Source: Dasyornis broadbenti (Eukaryota > Chordata > Aves > Passeriformes > Dasyornithidae). From it: a stretch of 64,000 nucleotides of DNA. The stretch spans positions 449,254 through 513,253 of the forward strand of contig VZRN01005394.1 of NCBI GenBank assembly GCA_013397935.1, in the 5' to 3' direction. Both the position numbers and the translations under genes were made by a program. The notes beneath the pieces are model-generated. The model saw only the letters and a list, made by a program, of their open reading frames with translations. It made no database searches and was not told where the DNA came from. Shown piece after piece: positions 50,751-62,893 of the stretch; position 1 is the first letter of the stretch, and the number at the start of each line of letters is the position of its first letter.

Positions 50751-50888
50751 GTTGCTCATCTCCAAGAACGAGCAATACCCAAACAGAAGGAAAATATATT
50801 GCACAAAATATTAGGAAAACTCCTTTTTAAAAAAAACTTTTCTTTGGAGAAGCTGATTTCCTTCGGCAAGTGGGAGAAGGTGGAGAAA
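50751..50888 (+). other. WNT11: WNT11 5'UTR part of exon 2
   Basis: The exon begins after a long pyrimidine tract and AG (acceptor ttcctttcag, 50741-50750). The 138 bases up to the start codon contain no ATG, so the spliced leader has no upstream ORF beginning in this exon. The start codon context is gagaaaATGa, with A at -3, which is adequate for initiation. Confidence 0.75.
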
Positions 50889-50971
50889 ATGAAGCCAAGT
50901 CTGCGATTTTTCTTAGCTGGTTTTCTGTTGTTGATTCTGCAGACAGGGCTTTGCTATGGGATAAAATGGAT
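50889..50971 (+). CDS. WNT11: WNT11 coding exon 1: start codon and signal peptide
   Basis: This exon encodes residues 1-27 and two bases of codon 28. Translation begins MKPSLRFF and runs through a hydrophobic stretch rich in L, F and I (about residues 7-22), then CYGIKW. This is a secretory signal peptide, with cleavage probably near residues 22-24, sending the ligand into the ER. The donor is TGGAT|GTAAGT at 50972. Joining to 59995 restores codon 28 as ATA (Ile), giving KWIALSK across the junction. Unspliced reading would hit a stop at 50973. This ATG is chosen because it is the first in the spliced transcript and directly precedes the signal peptide. The CYGIKW junction and exon phase match the WNT11 family as I know it. 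Confidence 0.96.
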
Positions 50972-52264
50972 GTAAGTACCTGGCTCTATCTCTGCATTTT
51001 TAATGTTTTTGTAGGAATTGCTGGTCTCTTACCCGTTTGTACAACTGCTGTTGGAGGCACGCTGTAAAGCTGTTTAAAGAGCAGCAAGCTCTGCAGTTCT
51101 CCAGGCATTCATTGATTTCAAGTGTGTGTACTAGGGGCTTATGTTAACAATATGTCTCCATCTTCTTTCTAAAATATGCATGATTTAGGCTCATTTGGGT
51201 TTTTTTCTCCTCATTGATACCAAGGGAAAGGCACACACTTGAATGCTCACATGAGCCACTTAATGAAGTTTCTAGCATTATTAGCTCCTGCCATGCTGGG
51301 AAACTCTCCCACCAGGACCACTGCTTGTGCTGAGCAGGAGATGAGAGCAGCAGGGATAGCAGCTGAGATAATGCCACCCATCTCCAGCTACAGGGGATGC
51401 TTGACAGATAACATAGGGTTTTTGTGGACCTTTTAGCCTTTGGATTTTGTGAAGAGTGTTAAAAATGAGGTGAGGAGGGGGGAGGAGGGTGAAGAAATAC
51501 CAGGGACTGTGGTCAAGTCTGGATTGAGTATCCTTGGAGGTAATGTCACTGCAAAGTGAAAACATCACTATCTCACTTCTTTGCTTAAGCAAGCAATCAG
51601 TTAGTTGCTTACTGCAAAATACACAAACAAGCCACTCCAACACCAATCTGTTTTCACATCCTTGATGAGTGATCTGTCTTTTCTACTTGGGATAGGAGCT
51701 GGGCACAAAATAAATAAGGGGATGTGGGTTTGCATCAAATAAGCGTCTTCTGTAAAAGAAAAGGCACAATAACATACAACGCCAGGAAGGCTCTGTAGTG
51801 CATTGAGGCAAGGATCTTTGGGTTATTGGCGAAACTGGGACAAGAGGTTCCTGTTTTGTTGCTCCTTCTGCCATAGACTTCATGCTATGTCTAATTCCCA
51901 TTCTGCTGTTCCAGTCATTGTCATTTGAAGCTCTACTCATGCCACCTTTTATAAAGGCTGAAATTTGGATATCTGCAAATTCAGGTATCGTATTGGAGTC
52001 CGTGTTTTTACTGCCCATCGTGCAGTCAGAGAACAGAGGATCTTCCAGATGGCAATTCACCTTCTCCAAATAGAGACATCCAAGAGAAATGTTAAGTGAT
52101 ATCCTCTGGTGATGCCATGTACTGCAGGGAACTGCTAGAGACTGCACATCTGCCTTTTATATCCATAAAGAGAAGCAGAGTCCATGCCTCCATAGGGTGT
52201 TTAAATGCATACAGTCAAGTGGGACGAATAGTCACCTACTTTAGGGCATCTTTCAAGGTGATAC

Positions 52265-52350
52265 AGTGGGTGGCATCGTTGCCTGTGGCAGGAGGGTTGG
52301 AACTAGATGATTTTTAAGGTTCCTTCCAACCCAAGCCATGCCATAATCTT
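52265..52350 (+). mobile_element. Short CR1 3' tail in WNT11 intron 2
   Basis: It contains AGGGTTGGAACTAGATGATT and TTCCTTCCAACCCAAGCC, the end of a CR1. Confidence 0.8.
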
Positions 52351-55300
52351 TCATTTGCTCTCTCCGTACTCTAAGGACCCTCTTGGAAGTAAATGAGAGT
52401 TAGGATCTGATTTGTCTTTCGCTGTCTTGGCTTTATACCTTGTAGTAGTAAGCAGAGCACAGTTACATAGCCCAGCTGTTTCTTTCTGCCAGCCTCCTCC
52501 AGTATTTAGGCTCTCAGCTCTGCCTGTATCCATCACCTTGCACTGCGCAGGCATCTCCTTTCTACAGGATGTTTTAGCAACGTGTCCATGGGACTCCTCT
52601 GCAACCTTTATTTCTATGCAGCACAGAAATAAAGCTGTTTTGTGGCACCCTAATTCAGCAGGACTTTTATGTGTAGAACCATGACTGACTGGAGAAGCTT
52701 GCCCGTGTGCTTGGCACTGGTGTCCCACTTAGGCAAGGTGCTAAATCATGAGTAAAAGGCTTGGGTTCCTCCAAAGGACAGGGGCAAGATGAGCTCCAGA
52801 GGGAACCTGATAGTGTGGTGACAAGCCATAGACATGAAAAAATGTTGGGAGGCAGGGCAAGGTCCCTAATAGCTTGGCCGAAAAAAGCGGCTTTTTGGCC
52901 ACTAAGTGGTTAAGCTACAAGGGTTGCTCTCGGGGATGGGTGGGGGGAGAAGCAGTTGGAGGCAAGATACCACAGTTGCTGCTCCTCCCCTTCCCAGGAG
53001 ACATATCCCCCCTATCAAAATGCAAGCGGGGAAGATGAAAGCTGGGATTAAAGTGGCATTTGAAGCATGAACTTCATCCAGATGCACCACTGAGCTCCTC
53101 TCACACCTGTTTAAAACCTGGCAAAGACCTGTGCTCCCTATCCACAGCACTTTGCAACTGGGATGCTGCCAGCTGGGATTTCACAAAATTATATTTGAGT
53201 TTTCTTTAATTTGCTGTTTCTCCTCATTCCCCCACCCTTGTTTTCCTATGGAAACACAGGCCAATTTTCCCTGCTCCCCATCACTCTTTTTCCTTGGGGC
53301 TCAGGGACTGTCCTTAGAAATTGCATGGGTAAGTTCTTGGCAAATGAAGTACCAAATACTGAGTAATACCTCAGACCTGCAATCCCAGCCTTGGACTCAC
53401 GTTTTGGGTGCTGTACAATCGAAATCTGCTCCTTGCCTCTCTTGCTTATGGTTGGAGAAGGGGAAAGTGCTATGCAATGTTTTCAGTTGTGGGCTTTTCT
53501 CAGCAGTCTGCCCACTGCGTCGTTTTTGTTGGCGTGGCGCCAGAGGCAAGCTTCAAAGAGGATTTGGGAGGGGAGGGGAGCGATAAGGAGGTGGGTTTCA
53601 CCAGCCTGGAGATGAGGGAGAGACTGATATGAAAGGCGATAGGAAATTCAATTTTGATTCGGTGTGTGATGTAATTGCAGGGGGAGGGGAAGAAGAAAAA
53701 CACACATTTCAGCCTTTTAGGACTTCTTGGTAACACAGATATGCCCTGTAAATTAGTAGAAGCAGGAAGAAGGTGAAAAAATGAGTTACTTATTTTACTT
53801 GGCTTAATTTTTTTTGAGTTCTGTGGTCCAGATCCCCAGCTGTTGTAAATCGGTACTGGGCACCACCAAACATCCAGCACAGTGTGTGGACAGTCAGCAT
53901 CTTGTATACATGCTCTTGCTGATGGAGAAATTCATACCTTGGGCTCTACCATCCAAGCTCCAAAGAGCTGCTCAGGTGTAAAGCCATAGCATGGTTCCAG
54001 ATCTTCGCTGGATCAGCGTTGCTGTGGACAGGCAGCCTTTCTCATCACTGTGTATAAGACCCTGAGTCTTAATTTTTCAAACACTTTCCCATCCTTACAG
54101 CAAGGCAGGTATATGGGGAGGTTACATCATTTTGTGGTGCTCAGTGTAGTTGTGTCACAGTGGCTGGGGAGGTGAGGCAGCCATTGGTTCCCACGGGATA
54201 TGTCTTAGGGCCAATGCATCTAGGGATTCTATCATCGTCCCTATCTGCTTTTGCAGCCCATTTAGCTTTTCCGGGAGAGTTTGGGTTTGACTAAGCAGGT
54301 GCTGGAGCAATTTATTTGGGTAGAACTGAAAAACAGATGAGCACTAGAGGGAGCTGCATCCAGATGTGCAGGCCCCAGAAGTCTGCAGATGTTGGCATGT
54401 CCAGGCAGAGTAGCTTCTGAGACACTTCTGCCTCCTCAGGGGCTGGTGTCTCCTCTGTCCCTCTGTATTGAATGTCATCTTCACTGCAAGAGTGGTTGTA
54501 AATAAGCCAAACGCAGCAAGTGATTTGGGGGTTTTTTGCATGACTTGCAGAATAAGCCCAGGACAGCAAGTGCTGGCATTAGGAACACTATCATTTTTAG
54601 GTGGAGCTGGGTCATTTTGGAAAGTCTCTGCCTGTCCCTGTTGTGGTGACCCAATCATGCCCCATATGCTCTGGAGCCATTCCCAGTTACTGCTGCACAA
54701 TTCCTATGGTTAAATCGCAGCCCTTTAGAAGCAAAAGGTGGCTTAGCCACACCTTTTGATGAACACAAGCCCACCAACCTTGAGCAGCCCTTCTGGAGCC
54801 AGCAGAAAGCAGGGGAGAAAATGGAAAGATTTTGTGCTTCCTGGCAGCTCCTGCTTTTCTCCTGCAAGCAGCGGTGGGAGAGAGCTGGGACGTGGGGACG
54901 CAGGCGCCTGTGAGGAGACTGTCTGCCTGGCAAGGGACTGCTAGATGAGCTGCTGTGAAAGGACTGCAGGATGGGGATGGCAGGAGAGGAATGGGCTGGG
55001 GGTGAGGAAAGGGGGGTACCATGTCTTTGAAGTTTGTTCTTCGCTCCGTAGGCAGCTCAGGAAAACTTGACAAAGCTCCATGGCCTTCCTCTGTGCTCAG
55101 TGAGCCAACTCGCTGCTGGCATCGGCTTCAGTCAAGCTTGGGCTCGAAGTCAACAGCCTTGTGCCCACTACTGCCAGCACTGAATTTGGCACCATATCTG
55201 AAAGCAGCTCTTATTTTAAGCTTTTACTTCAGAGTTGGTTTCCACATACAGACACTTCTCTCCCTCTTCCTCCTCTTTCTTTCTTTTTTATTTTTAACTG

Positions 55301-56859
55301 CATAAATCTTACTTCTCTGTTTGAAAAGGCTTTGCAGAACCAGGGGAAGCATTTACCAAGGGATGTGGTGCCTTTCCCAGGACACCACATTCCCCTTATG
55401 GTCCCCAGACTGGGACTGATGCAGGGCAGTGTGGCAGGCGCATAGGCTGCCTCTGACTACCAGGAGCTTAGACAAGGTTATTGTAACACTTCTGCAAGCC
55501 TTTTCCAGACGAAAACCTGAGAAAATGAAGTTTCTGCAGATTAGAAACCATCAATGAGATAAAATACAAAAAGAACCCTCAATCTCTGCCTCTATTAATG
55601 TTTACCACACACTTCACTCTCCACAGCCATGTAATTTTGTCTAAATCTTTTTGTTGCACTCAAAACCCTGCAAGATTAAGGGGTTTAGGAATAGGCATTA
55701 AAAAGACTGCCTTTGCAGAAAGCAAAGCTGACAATTTGGAGCAGAAGTTCACAGTTTCACCAGCAAGCCCTTTGTGAGACCTTCCAAGATCATGTCACAC
55801 AAGGGAGGATGGGGAGATGTCTTCAGAGAGGAGATTCTTCCACCCTTCAAGGGTGTTTTAAAGGACACCAATGCTTTGCTGCTCAGTTCAAGGAGTTTTT
55901 CTTGCTTTGGCTTTACCTGGAGCAGTGTCCTACTCACAGTGTACCTTGTAAACCAAATAATGTATGGCTTTCATTGACATCTGCTGAGATCTGAAGGTGC
56001 TTCTTCCTAAGCTGCAGCTCCTATGAAAAGTCCTTTTATGGAGGCCAGATATGCAGGAATGGGCCCATACCTCTCAAAGGACCTAACACTGCAGAGAATT
56101 TATGTTTTCAAGTGAATTTATTAACTGCCTGAGATAATGAAAAGAGTAAATGAATGTCATGCATCTTATTTCCTCTGTAATTATGTTTATGGTTTTCTGT
56201 CAGTATCCATAAGTTCAATTGAAAGACCTGCTGGGCTATATACAGAGCAGGAGATATTTGGTTTAGGCCCTATTTATTTGAAGGGATGGGTCAAATATAT
56301 ATATTTTAAAAAAACCTGAGACAACCACCCCTCAGTTGTCTGGATAATGAAGGATGAGGTGGGAGAATTAAGGGAGAAGAGCATGATGTTATCAGGAGGA
56401 CAGTGAAAAACAGTATTTACAGGGTGGATGTAGGTAAAATCCCCTTTTCAGATGAAGGGTGTTAGTCCACAGAAAGATGTTTGTCAGGGATTTTTTCCCA
56501 GGTTGAGGAATGAAGGCTGTTCTGCTAACTATGCCCTTGAGGGCTGCTTCTTCAGGCTGGCTGTGCCGCTTTGGCTCCAGTTTCCCTCCCAGTGCTGGTG
56601 GTCAGTGGAGACCGGGTGAAGATAGGACAGAGACCCACCACCAAATCCTACCTTGGACCTGGGGGAAAGTGTTTCTCTTTCCACTGCCCGACAAATGGAC
56701 ATTGTTTCCCAAGAATGTCTTTGCAGGCAGTGGGTATCCATCCCCTGATGCTGCCAGAATTTAGGAAGCAGGGAAGGGTGGTGCATTTCCACGAGGAGGG
56801 TTTAGAGTGACATGGGGTGGAAAAGATATTCCTGAATGTAGGACAGAGACTGGGCAAAC

Positions 56860-56935
56860 CTGGGTTGTCAGGGCATGGACTAGATGACCTAATAGGCCTC
56901 TCCCATTCCTGATCTGTGATTTATAAATGCACTTT
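56860..56935 (+). mobile_element. Possible degraded CR1 tail in WNT11 intron 2
   Basis: GGACTAGATGACCTAATAGG followed by CTCTCCCATTCCTGATCTG resembles a diverged CR1 3' end. The match is weak. Confidence 0.4.
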
Positions 56936-58316
56936 TCAGTCTCAGCAAGTGACTACAGTTACTGAGTTTTCCATCTCCATTACCTTTTACTTTTTCCTCC
57001 TGATGCTTGGAGATGTTTCCAATTATAGGATCTCACAAGCAAAAGTGTGAAGTTCTGGCCTGAGAGATGTTCAGAAAACACCTTCCTGCATCTTGCAGTT
57101 TTATTCTTGGTAGGCTTCCTGGAGCTCAGCTCATTCTATAAGAAACAGCCATTGCTGCCATTTACTGAGTTCTCACCAATGGGAACATATTTTTCCTTCT
57201 TCTATGAAGCAAATGACTTTCATGTTGCATTATAAGCTTGCTTCTCTAATGGTGATCACTTCAGGCTGTCTGTAATAACATGGTCTCACTGCATCACATC
57301 CCATATTTTCACACTGAGTTTCAGTCTGAATTCAGCTTTAATCTCAACCTGTAGGTGGTTATTTCTGCTGTTAATGTCTTGTCTGTAATGGTGAGATAGA
57401 GGTGCCTCAATGTAGCCTTCCAGGTCCTTTAAAGATGCTGAAGACCTGTATAAAGGATCAGCAAATGTGGTGCAGGACCTAAGAGATATATGCATCTTTC
57501 TGGATGGCCAGCTAAGACCATCCAAAGGCCTCTCAAGAGTCACCTGACACCTCTGATTAGAAAACTGAGCTGGTGCCTCATAGTGCAGCCTCTCTCAGAG
57601 ACTTGGAATGTTCCTCATTTGCCTGAAGCTAAGGCTGTGAAGCTCTCTCACTTCTCCTTCCGCACCCTGCCTGCTTCCCTTGCTGCTGGGACATGCTTTG
57701 TTGGAGTATTTATCATTTTTACTCTATTACTGATGAGCTGCTTTGGCCTCTTGCCTGATTTGTGTTTCAGCCCATTCCTGGGAGTTGCTGATAGGCTTTC
57801 TGGGATAAGTTTTCACTGATTCCCAGTGTCAAGTGCTAGGGGTTGGACATATCTCATCCAGCTCTGTGGTTATACCATCCAGATGTCTGTGTCCCTGCTC
57901 CGTGTCTGGGTTTCCTATATAGTGCAGAAAATGAGCTCTTCTAAGTCATGATGGTATCTTATTGTAGGTCTCAAAAGCACAAAAGGCTAACTACTTCCTC
58001 GATGTGGCTTTTTGCTCTCCATGGGCTAAAGAAGGATCCTGAAGGACTACTGTGAGGTCCACACTGTAGAGGTTTGTAGTCAGGTGACAGTCATACTGTT
58101 CAGAGATTCATGTCTCTATCTTCAAGGCCATGATCTCTCTGAGATACCTGCATACCCAGTGTATCACCAACAAGTTTTGTCTCAACCAGCTCAGGTTCAC
58201 ATCTAAGGCAGGATGAGTTGCCTTCTGGAGGAGCCCCTCTCCAAACTGCGAATTTTGCATGAGCGCCAGTGTGTAAGGGACCGAGATGAACTGCAGAGCA
58301 GAATTTCTGATGATTA

Positions 58317-58400
58317 AATCATAGAATCATTTAAGTTGGAAAAAACCTCTACGATCATTGAGTCCAACCAATAACTTAACACTGCCAAGTCCACCACTTT
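58317..58400 (-). mobile_element. Short CR1 3' end in WNT11 intron 2
   Basis: The antisense start ATCATAGAATCATTTAAGTT and CATTGAGTCCAACC are typical of a CR1 terminus. Confidence 0.88.
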
Positions 58401-59994
58401 TTCCTTTCCCTTGAAATTCACTGGCGAGGACTTCTATTTGCAGTATGTTTAATGGACCTCTTAAATACGTGTATGATGTATATATTTATATAGCTAGCTT
58501 GGTGGTTTCCCTTCCAAGTTTGCCACTGATTATCAAGTGCCAGAAATGCCAAATTCCAGTCACCTGGGAATTTGTCAGTGCAGACCTACTCAGCCCCAGC
58601 AAGGATTGCAGCTTTTCCCTGATGGAAGAGTGGTTGGGGTTTGCAGTTACATGCAGCCCCGAGAGAGCTCCAACATACACAGCATCTGGTTCAAGCCAAC
58701 CTGAGGGAACTGGTGGAATATAGATATGTTTTCTTGAGAACAGAAAAGCAGAGTTAATACTTCCAGAATACTTCCAGAAGTTAATACTTGGTTAGGGCTC
58801 AATTTTAGCTCTATTTCCATCTCATTTAACTCCTGAAGGACATGGATGTTACAGTAATAAACTTAAATGCACCCAGAAATGTGTTTGCTAATAAGCCAAA
58901 CTTACCAAGATGGCTTGGGATGAATCTGAAAGCCAACACATTTAACAAGGAGAGAAGGAAATTTGTGTTAAAGTTGTGTTGCCAGGATCAGATGCCAGTT
59001 ATTGATGCAGCCAGCTAGAAAGTTTTTTTTTATGGGAAGGAATAACTTTTATGACTACCCTAAGAAAGCCATAAAGATACAAAGAGAGTTACATACCAGC
59101 CTTCTGCTGATCATTGTGGGTGCTCAGGGAAGAGCACAGCGCTGCAAGATGCATGGCAGCATTTATTCTTTTTTTAACCTGGAAAAGTTGGCAATTGGAC
59201 ACCGGAAGAACCGTCACTTTGGAGTGTTGTTCTTTTCTTCCATGGTAACATATGTGCTGGTATTCATGGGTCCCTTCTCAGATCTGACTGAGGTACTTTC
59301 TCTGCACATACTCCCACTGAGCTTTTGCACTATGGTTTTTGGAGACTAGAGAAACAGACTTATCTATGTGTAACACTGGAATCAGTGGAGGCCCTTGGCA
59401 TTAAGGCTAAGCGAAAGCATATGTTTTGCAAATTTGGTGATTTTTCCCTAGGCCTCACAGGGGATTTTCTCCATAATTAATTACATGACATTTAGCATAA
59501 TCCTTTGAAAGTGTGTGAGACAGATGCTGAATGCAAAACACTGATAACACCAACATAGCTGCTTTTTTTTTTTTTTTTTTTCAAAATGCCACAGTTTTGG
59601 AGGATCCAGATTTCTTTTATCATGGAACTGATGGGTCATTTTTCACACTTTTTCATTCTTCAGCAAAAACCCTTCCCATAGGAAGTCAACATCCAGTTGA
59701 CTTGGCATATGCCCCCAGAGCTTTGTGCAGACTCTCCTAGATAAAGGAAAGAATTGCACACTTCTACAGTGTGTTTCTTCCCACCTACCTTAAATGCCCA
59801 CTTCATATGAAATGAATCACTCTTCATAGTTGCTCATCTTTCTCACCAGCTTTACCTAGGCACCTATTTACAGAAAGCTTCAATTAAGTCAGGTGAACGC
59901 AGGCCACTGGACTAGGAGTGGAGAAATGAATATTGACCTGAAGATTAAATTTTTATGTGTTTTAATGCATTTTTGCATGTGCTTGTCTCCTCAG

Positions 59995-60230
59995 AGCTCT
60001 GTCCAAGACTCCCTCAGCTTTGGCCCTGAATCAAACCCAGCACTGCAAGCAGCTTGAAGGCCTGGTGGTTTCTCAGGTGCAGCTGTGCCGCAGCAACCTG
60101 GAGCTAATGCAGACTATAATTCAGGCAGCACGGGAAGTGATAAAGACCTGCCGTAAAACTTTTTCAGACATGCGGTGGAACTGCTCTTCAATTGAGCTGG
60201 CTCCTAACTACCTGCTGGACTTAGAGAGAG
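59995..60230 (+). CDS. WNT11: WNT11 coding exon 2: N-terminal Wnt domain
   Basis: The exon encodes residues 28-106 and one base of codon 107. The acceptor is gtctcctcag (AG at 59993-59994) and the donor is GAGAG|GTAAAC at 60231. It contains four Wnt-domain cysteines (C45, C59, C80, C91) and two N-glycosylation sequons, N40 (NQT) and N90 (NCS in RWNCSS). It ends in the WNT11 signature APNYLLDLERG. This part forms the start of the helical N-terminal domain that presents the lipid to Frizzled receptors. The exon is 236 bp. No stop or frameshift is present. It is preceded by a 9-kb intron and followed by a 616-bp intron that opens with a TG repeat. Confidence 0.97.
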
Positions 60231-60280
60231 GTAAACAGCACTGCTGGCTCAGGTGGGACTGGAGTGAGTAGGGGCAACCA

Positions 60281-60363
60281 GTATGTGTGTGTGTGTGTGT
60301 GTGTGTATGTCTGTGTGCGTGCGTGTGTGTGTCTGTGTGTGTGCGTGTGTGTGTGTGTGTGTG
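60281..60363 (+). repeat. (TG)n dinucleotide repeat in intron 3
   Basis: About 83 bp of alternating TG, with a few ATG, CTG and GCG interruptions, starts 51 bp after the donor of coding exon 2. Alternating purine-pyrimidine tracts like this can adopt Z-DNA and are usually length-polymorphic. Confidence 0.95.
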
Positions 60364-60846
60364 CTGGAGACAGGAAGGGTCTTGCTCCTGGGATGACATG
60401 GAGGGACTGCAAAGCCTATTTGTCTTGTTCTCTGAGACCATGTTCATCATTACAGTGCCAGTCATGTCCAAGACATGGTCTACCACAGCTCTTGCAAAGC
60501 TGACCAGCATTCTGGTCTGCTCATCCCACTGGGAGTCGTGGGAGGAGCACAGGAGCAAAAGGAGGCAGGAGAGTACAGGGAAGGGCTTCTCCAAATGCTC
60601 CAAGAGCAGATCACACCATAATGAGCAAGTTGCCTAAATCCATGTGACTCCTTGCCCTGCTGGGATGTTTCCTTATGTTGAAGAGTTCACTTAGGAGATG
60701 TGCTCCAAACTGGTGGTGCCATGGGACATTTCAGCTGCAGTGAGTTGGTGTGTGGGCTGCTCTGTGGGACACAGACCGTGTGATTCTCTTTTTGCGGAAT
60801 GTTTATCTGGCCCAGGAAGCTGAGCTGGAGTTCTTGTCTCTTTCAG

Positions 60847-61124
60847 GCACAAGGGAGTCAGCATTTGTGTATGCCCTCTCTGCTGCTGCCATCAGCCACA
60901 CCATTGCCAGAGCCTGCACCACCGGGGACCTCCCTGGCTGCTCCTGTGGTCCCATCCCAGGTGAGACACCTGGACCTGGGTATCGATGGGGAGGATGTGC
61001 AGACAACCTCAACTATGGTCTTATCATGGGGTCCAAATTTTCAGATGCTCCCATGAAGATGAAAAAATCAGGATCACAAGCCAATAAACTGATGCATCTG
61101 CACAACAGTGAAGTAGGGAGACAG
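60847..61124 (+). CDS. WNT11: WNT11 coding exon 3: central Wnt domain
   Basis: The exon encodes residues 107-199 (278 bp), with acceptor cttgtctctttcag (AG at 60845-60846) and donor GACAG|GTAACA at 61125. It carries TRESAFVYALSAAAISH, the cysteines C130, C138, C140 and C157, and RWGGCADN, all characteristic of Wnt ligands. The residues at 160-162 read NLN. From memory, mammalian WNT11 reads NLS here and is glycosylated at N160, so that sequon is absent in this protein. The exon ends in phase 0 after residue Q199 (GRQ). Confidence 0.97.
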
Positions 61125-62600
61125 GTAACAAATTCCACGAGAGTTACTGTACTTGTACAATCATCTGTAGTGTTGGTCACTCTGTGAGGTTCAGTGTCTC
61201 TATCAGCTAGCGAAAGGAGCAGGTTTCTCCCAGATTGCTCTGAACTCCTTTGGCCTGCTGAAAATTGTGGCTGTATAACTCACCCTGTGACTCAGGAAGT
61301 CCCAAATGCTATTATCAGCCCTGTTTAACCGTGGGTGGGATGTATCATTGCCACCTGTTGCACAGCCAAGGTTGGCTGTGGCTTGCTTGCCCCAGGAGGT
61401 GTGGTGGGGATGGGTCCCGTTGTGCTCTGCCAAGGGCGTTGCACAGGCGAAGTGCTCTGTAAGCGTGGGGGATTATCATCAGCCAGACGCGTCCAGCAGC
61501 AGCTGCCTCCAGCCATCCCTGCAGCCAGGAGGGAGGATTTTTTCCTCTTTAAACTGCTGTGCTAGTGATTATTCTCATATCTGGCACAAGCCGCTTTTAA
61601 CAGCTTGCATCCAGTGGAGGGATAATGCTTACCATGTGCAGTGCCTGGTAAGCACTGAGGTGCAAATCCCTATAGCAGCCCTCCATGCCGCTGAAGAAAT
61701 GGATGGGGGGCTATAGAACTGGCCCCTGCACCCACCTCTGGGGCTCCAGTGGTCCCATGGACTGCTCCTACTGCACAGCTTCATCCTTCCAGGGCTGCCT
61801 ATGCAGGCAAAACTGGGAGCGTGTTGAGCTCCTTGGTAGCTGGCTGTGTAGCTACAGGATGAGTCCACCTTTGCAGAGCACAACCATGCTGAACTTTCCC
61901 TCACTGGCTGGATTTTTGTTTTCCCCCTATTATTTCCACACCATTTGGTTTGTTTGTTTGGGGTTTGGGTTTTTTTTTTTTAAATTTAATTTTATTTTTG
62001 TAATATCATGAGTTTTTGCTTCAATTGAAAAGGACAAATTTTTGTTTGGGACATTGCATTGCCATGGCTGGTGCATTCAGCCCTTCCTGGCAGCATCCTG
62101 GCACGTCCCAACAAAATGAGAATAATGCAGAATCAGAGTAAAAGGCTATTTTGACCCCAGGACCAGAAGAAAGGCAGGGTGAAAGTGCCCTGAATTCAAC
62201 AAAGCCATGATATCTCTCTAACCAAAGCCCAAAGCTGCTGGAGGCTGAAAGTGATGTTAATTATCTATTTATGGAATGTATTGATTTTCATCTCCTTAGG
62301 AATTTAGGGGGTGGAAATGTAGCCCAATACAGATATCTGATCAAAAGTCAAAACACTCTTCTGTCTTCCGGCTGCAAAGGAGCCTTTGTGAAAGTAGTCC
62401 TGGGCTGACAGTGATCATCAAGGAGCTGTAGGATGTCATTCTCTTTGTGAAATAATTGCTCTAGACTGCCTGTGCAGAAATGAGAACAGCAGTACTTTTC
62501 TATAGCAGTCCCTGTTAAGGAAGTGCTTTCATTAGCAAGCTTGTGGGATGTTTGGAGGTAAGAGAAGGGCATCTCCTAACTCCTGCATTCCTTTTTGCAG
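61125..62600. other. WNT11 intron 4
   Basis: This 1.48-kb intron has no repeats of note except a T-run near 61969-61980. No exon is supported inside it. Confidence 0.6.
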
Positions 62601-62893
62601 GTCTTGAAAGCCTCTCTTGAAATGAAATGTAAGTGCCATGGAGTTTCTGGGTCATGCTCTATCAAGACCTGTTGGAAAGGCCTTCAAGAACTGCGAGACA
62701 TTGCATTGGACCTCAAAAACAAATATTTATCCGCCACCAAGGTCGTTCACCGGCCCATGGGCACACGCAAATACCTTGTGCCAAAGGATATTGATATCAG
62801 GCCAGTTAAAGAAACAGAGCTGATTTACCTGCAGAGCTCACCCGATTTCTGCATGAAGAATGAAAAAGTGGGGTCACATGGGACCCAGGACAG
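62601..62893 (+). CDS. WNT11: WNT11 coding exon 4: palmitoleoylation motif
   Basis: The exon encodes residues 200-296 and two bases of codon 297. The acceptor is ctttttgcag and the donor is GACAG|GTGAGG at 62894, a phase-2 junction. It contains KCKCHGVSGSCSIKTCW. Ser215 in this motif is the residue that PORCN modifies with palmitoleate in WNT proteins; the modification is needed for secretion by WLS and for Frizzled binding. Cysteines C209, C211, C218, C223 and C283 are present. The exon ends in KVGSHGTQD and a split Arg or Ser codon. The next exon, which should begin QCNK and finish the C-terminal cysteine-rich finger, was not found in the remaining 1.1 kb. Confidence 0.97.

Larger units (their letters stand above)
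50972..59994. other. WNT11 intron 2 (9 kb)
   Basis: No additional exon is supported. It contains two clear CR1 fragments (about 52265-52350 and 58317-58400), a possible third at about 56860-56935, a T-run near 59563-59581 and a TCACACCT T-box-type motif at 53101-53108. Open frames here are short and lack splice or domain support. Confidence 0.6.

Noticed and set aside
50972..51067. Read-through of the frame overlapping coding exon 1 past 50971 as coding sequence
   Set aside because: The WNT11 frame stops at 50973 and a consensus donor GTAAGT lies at 50972; splicing to 59995 restores the conserved KWIALSK junction.
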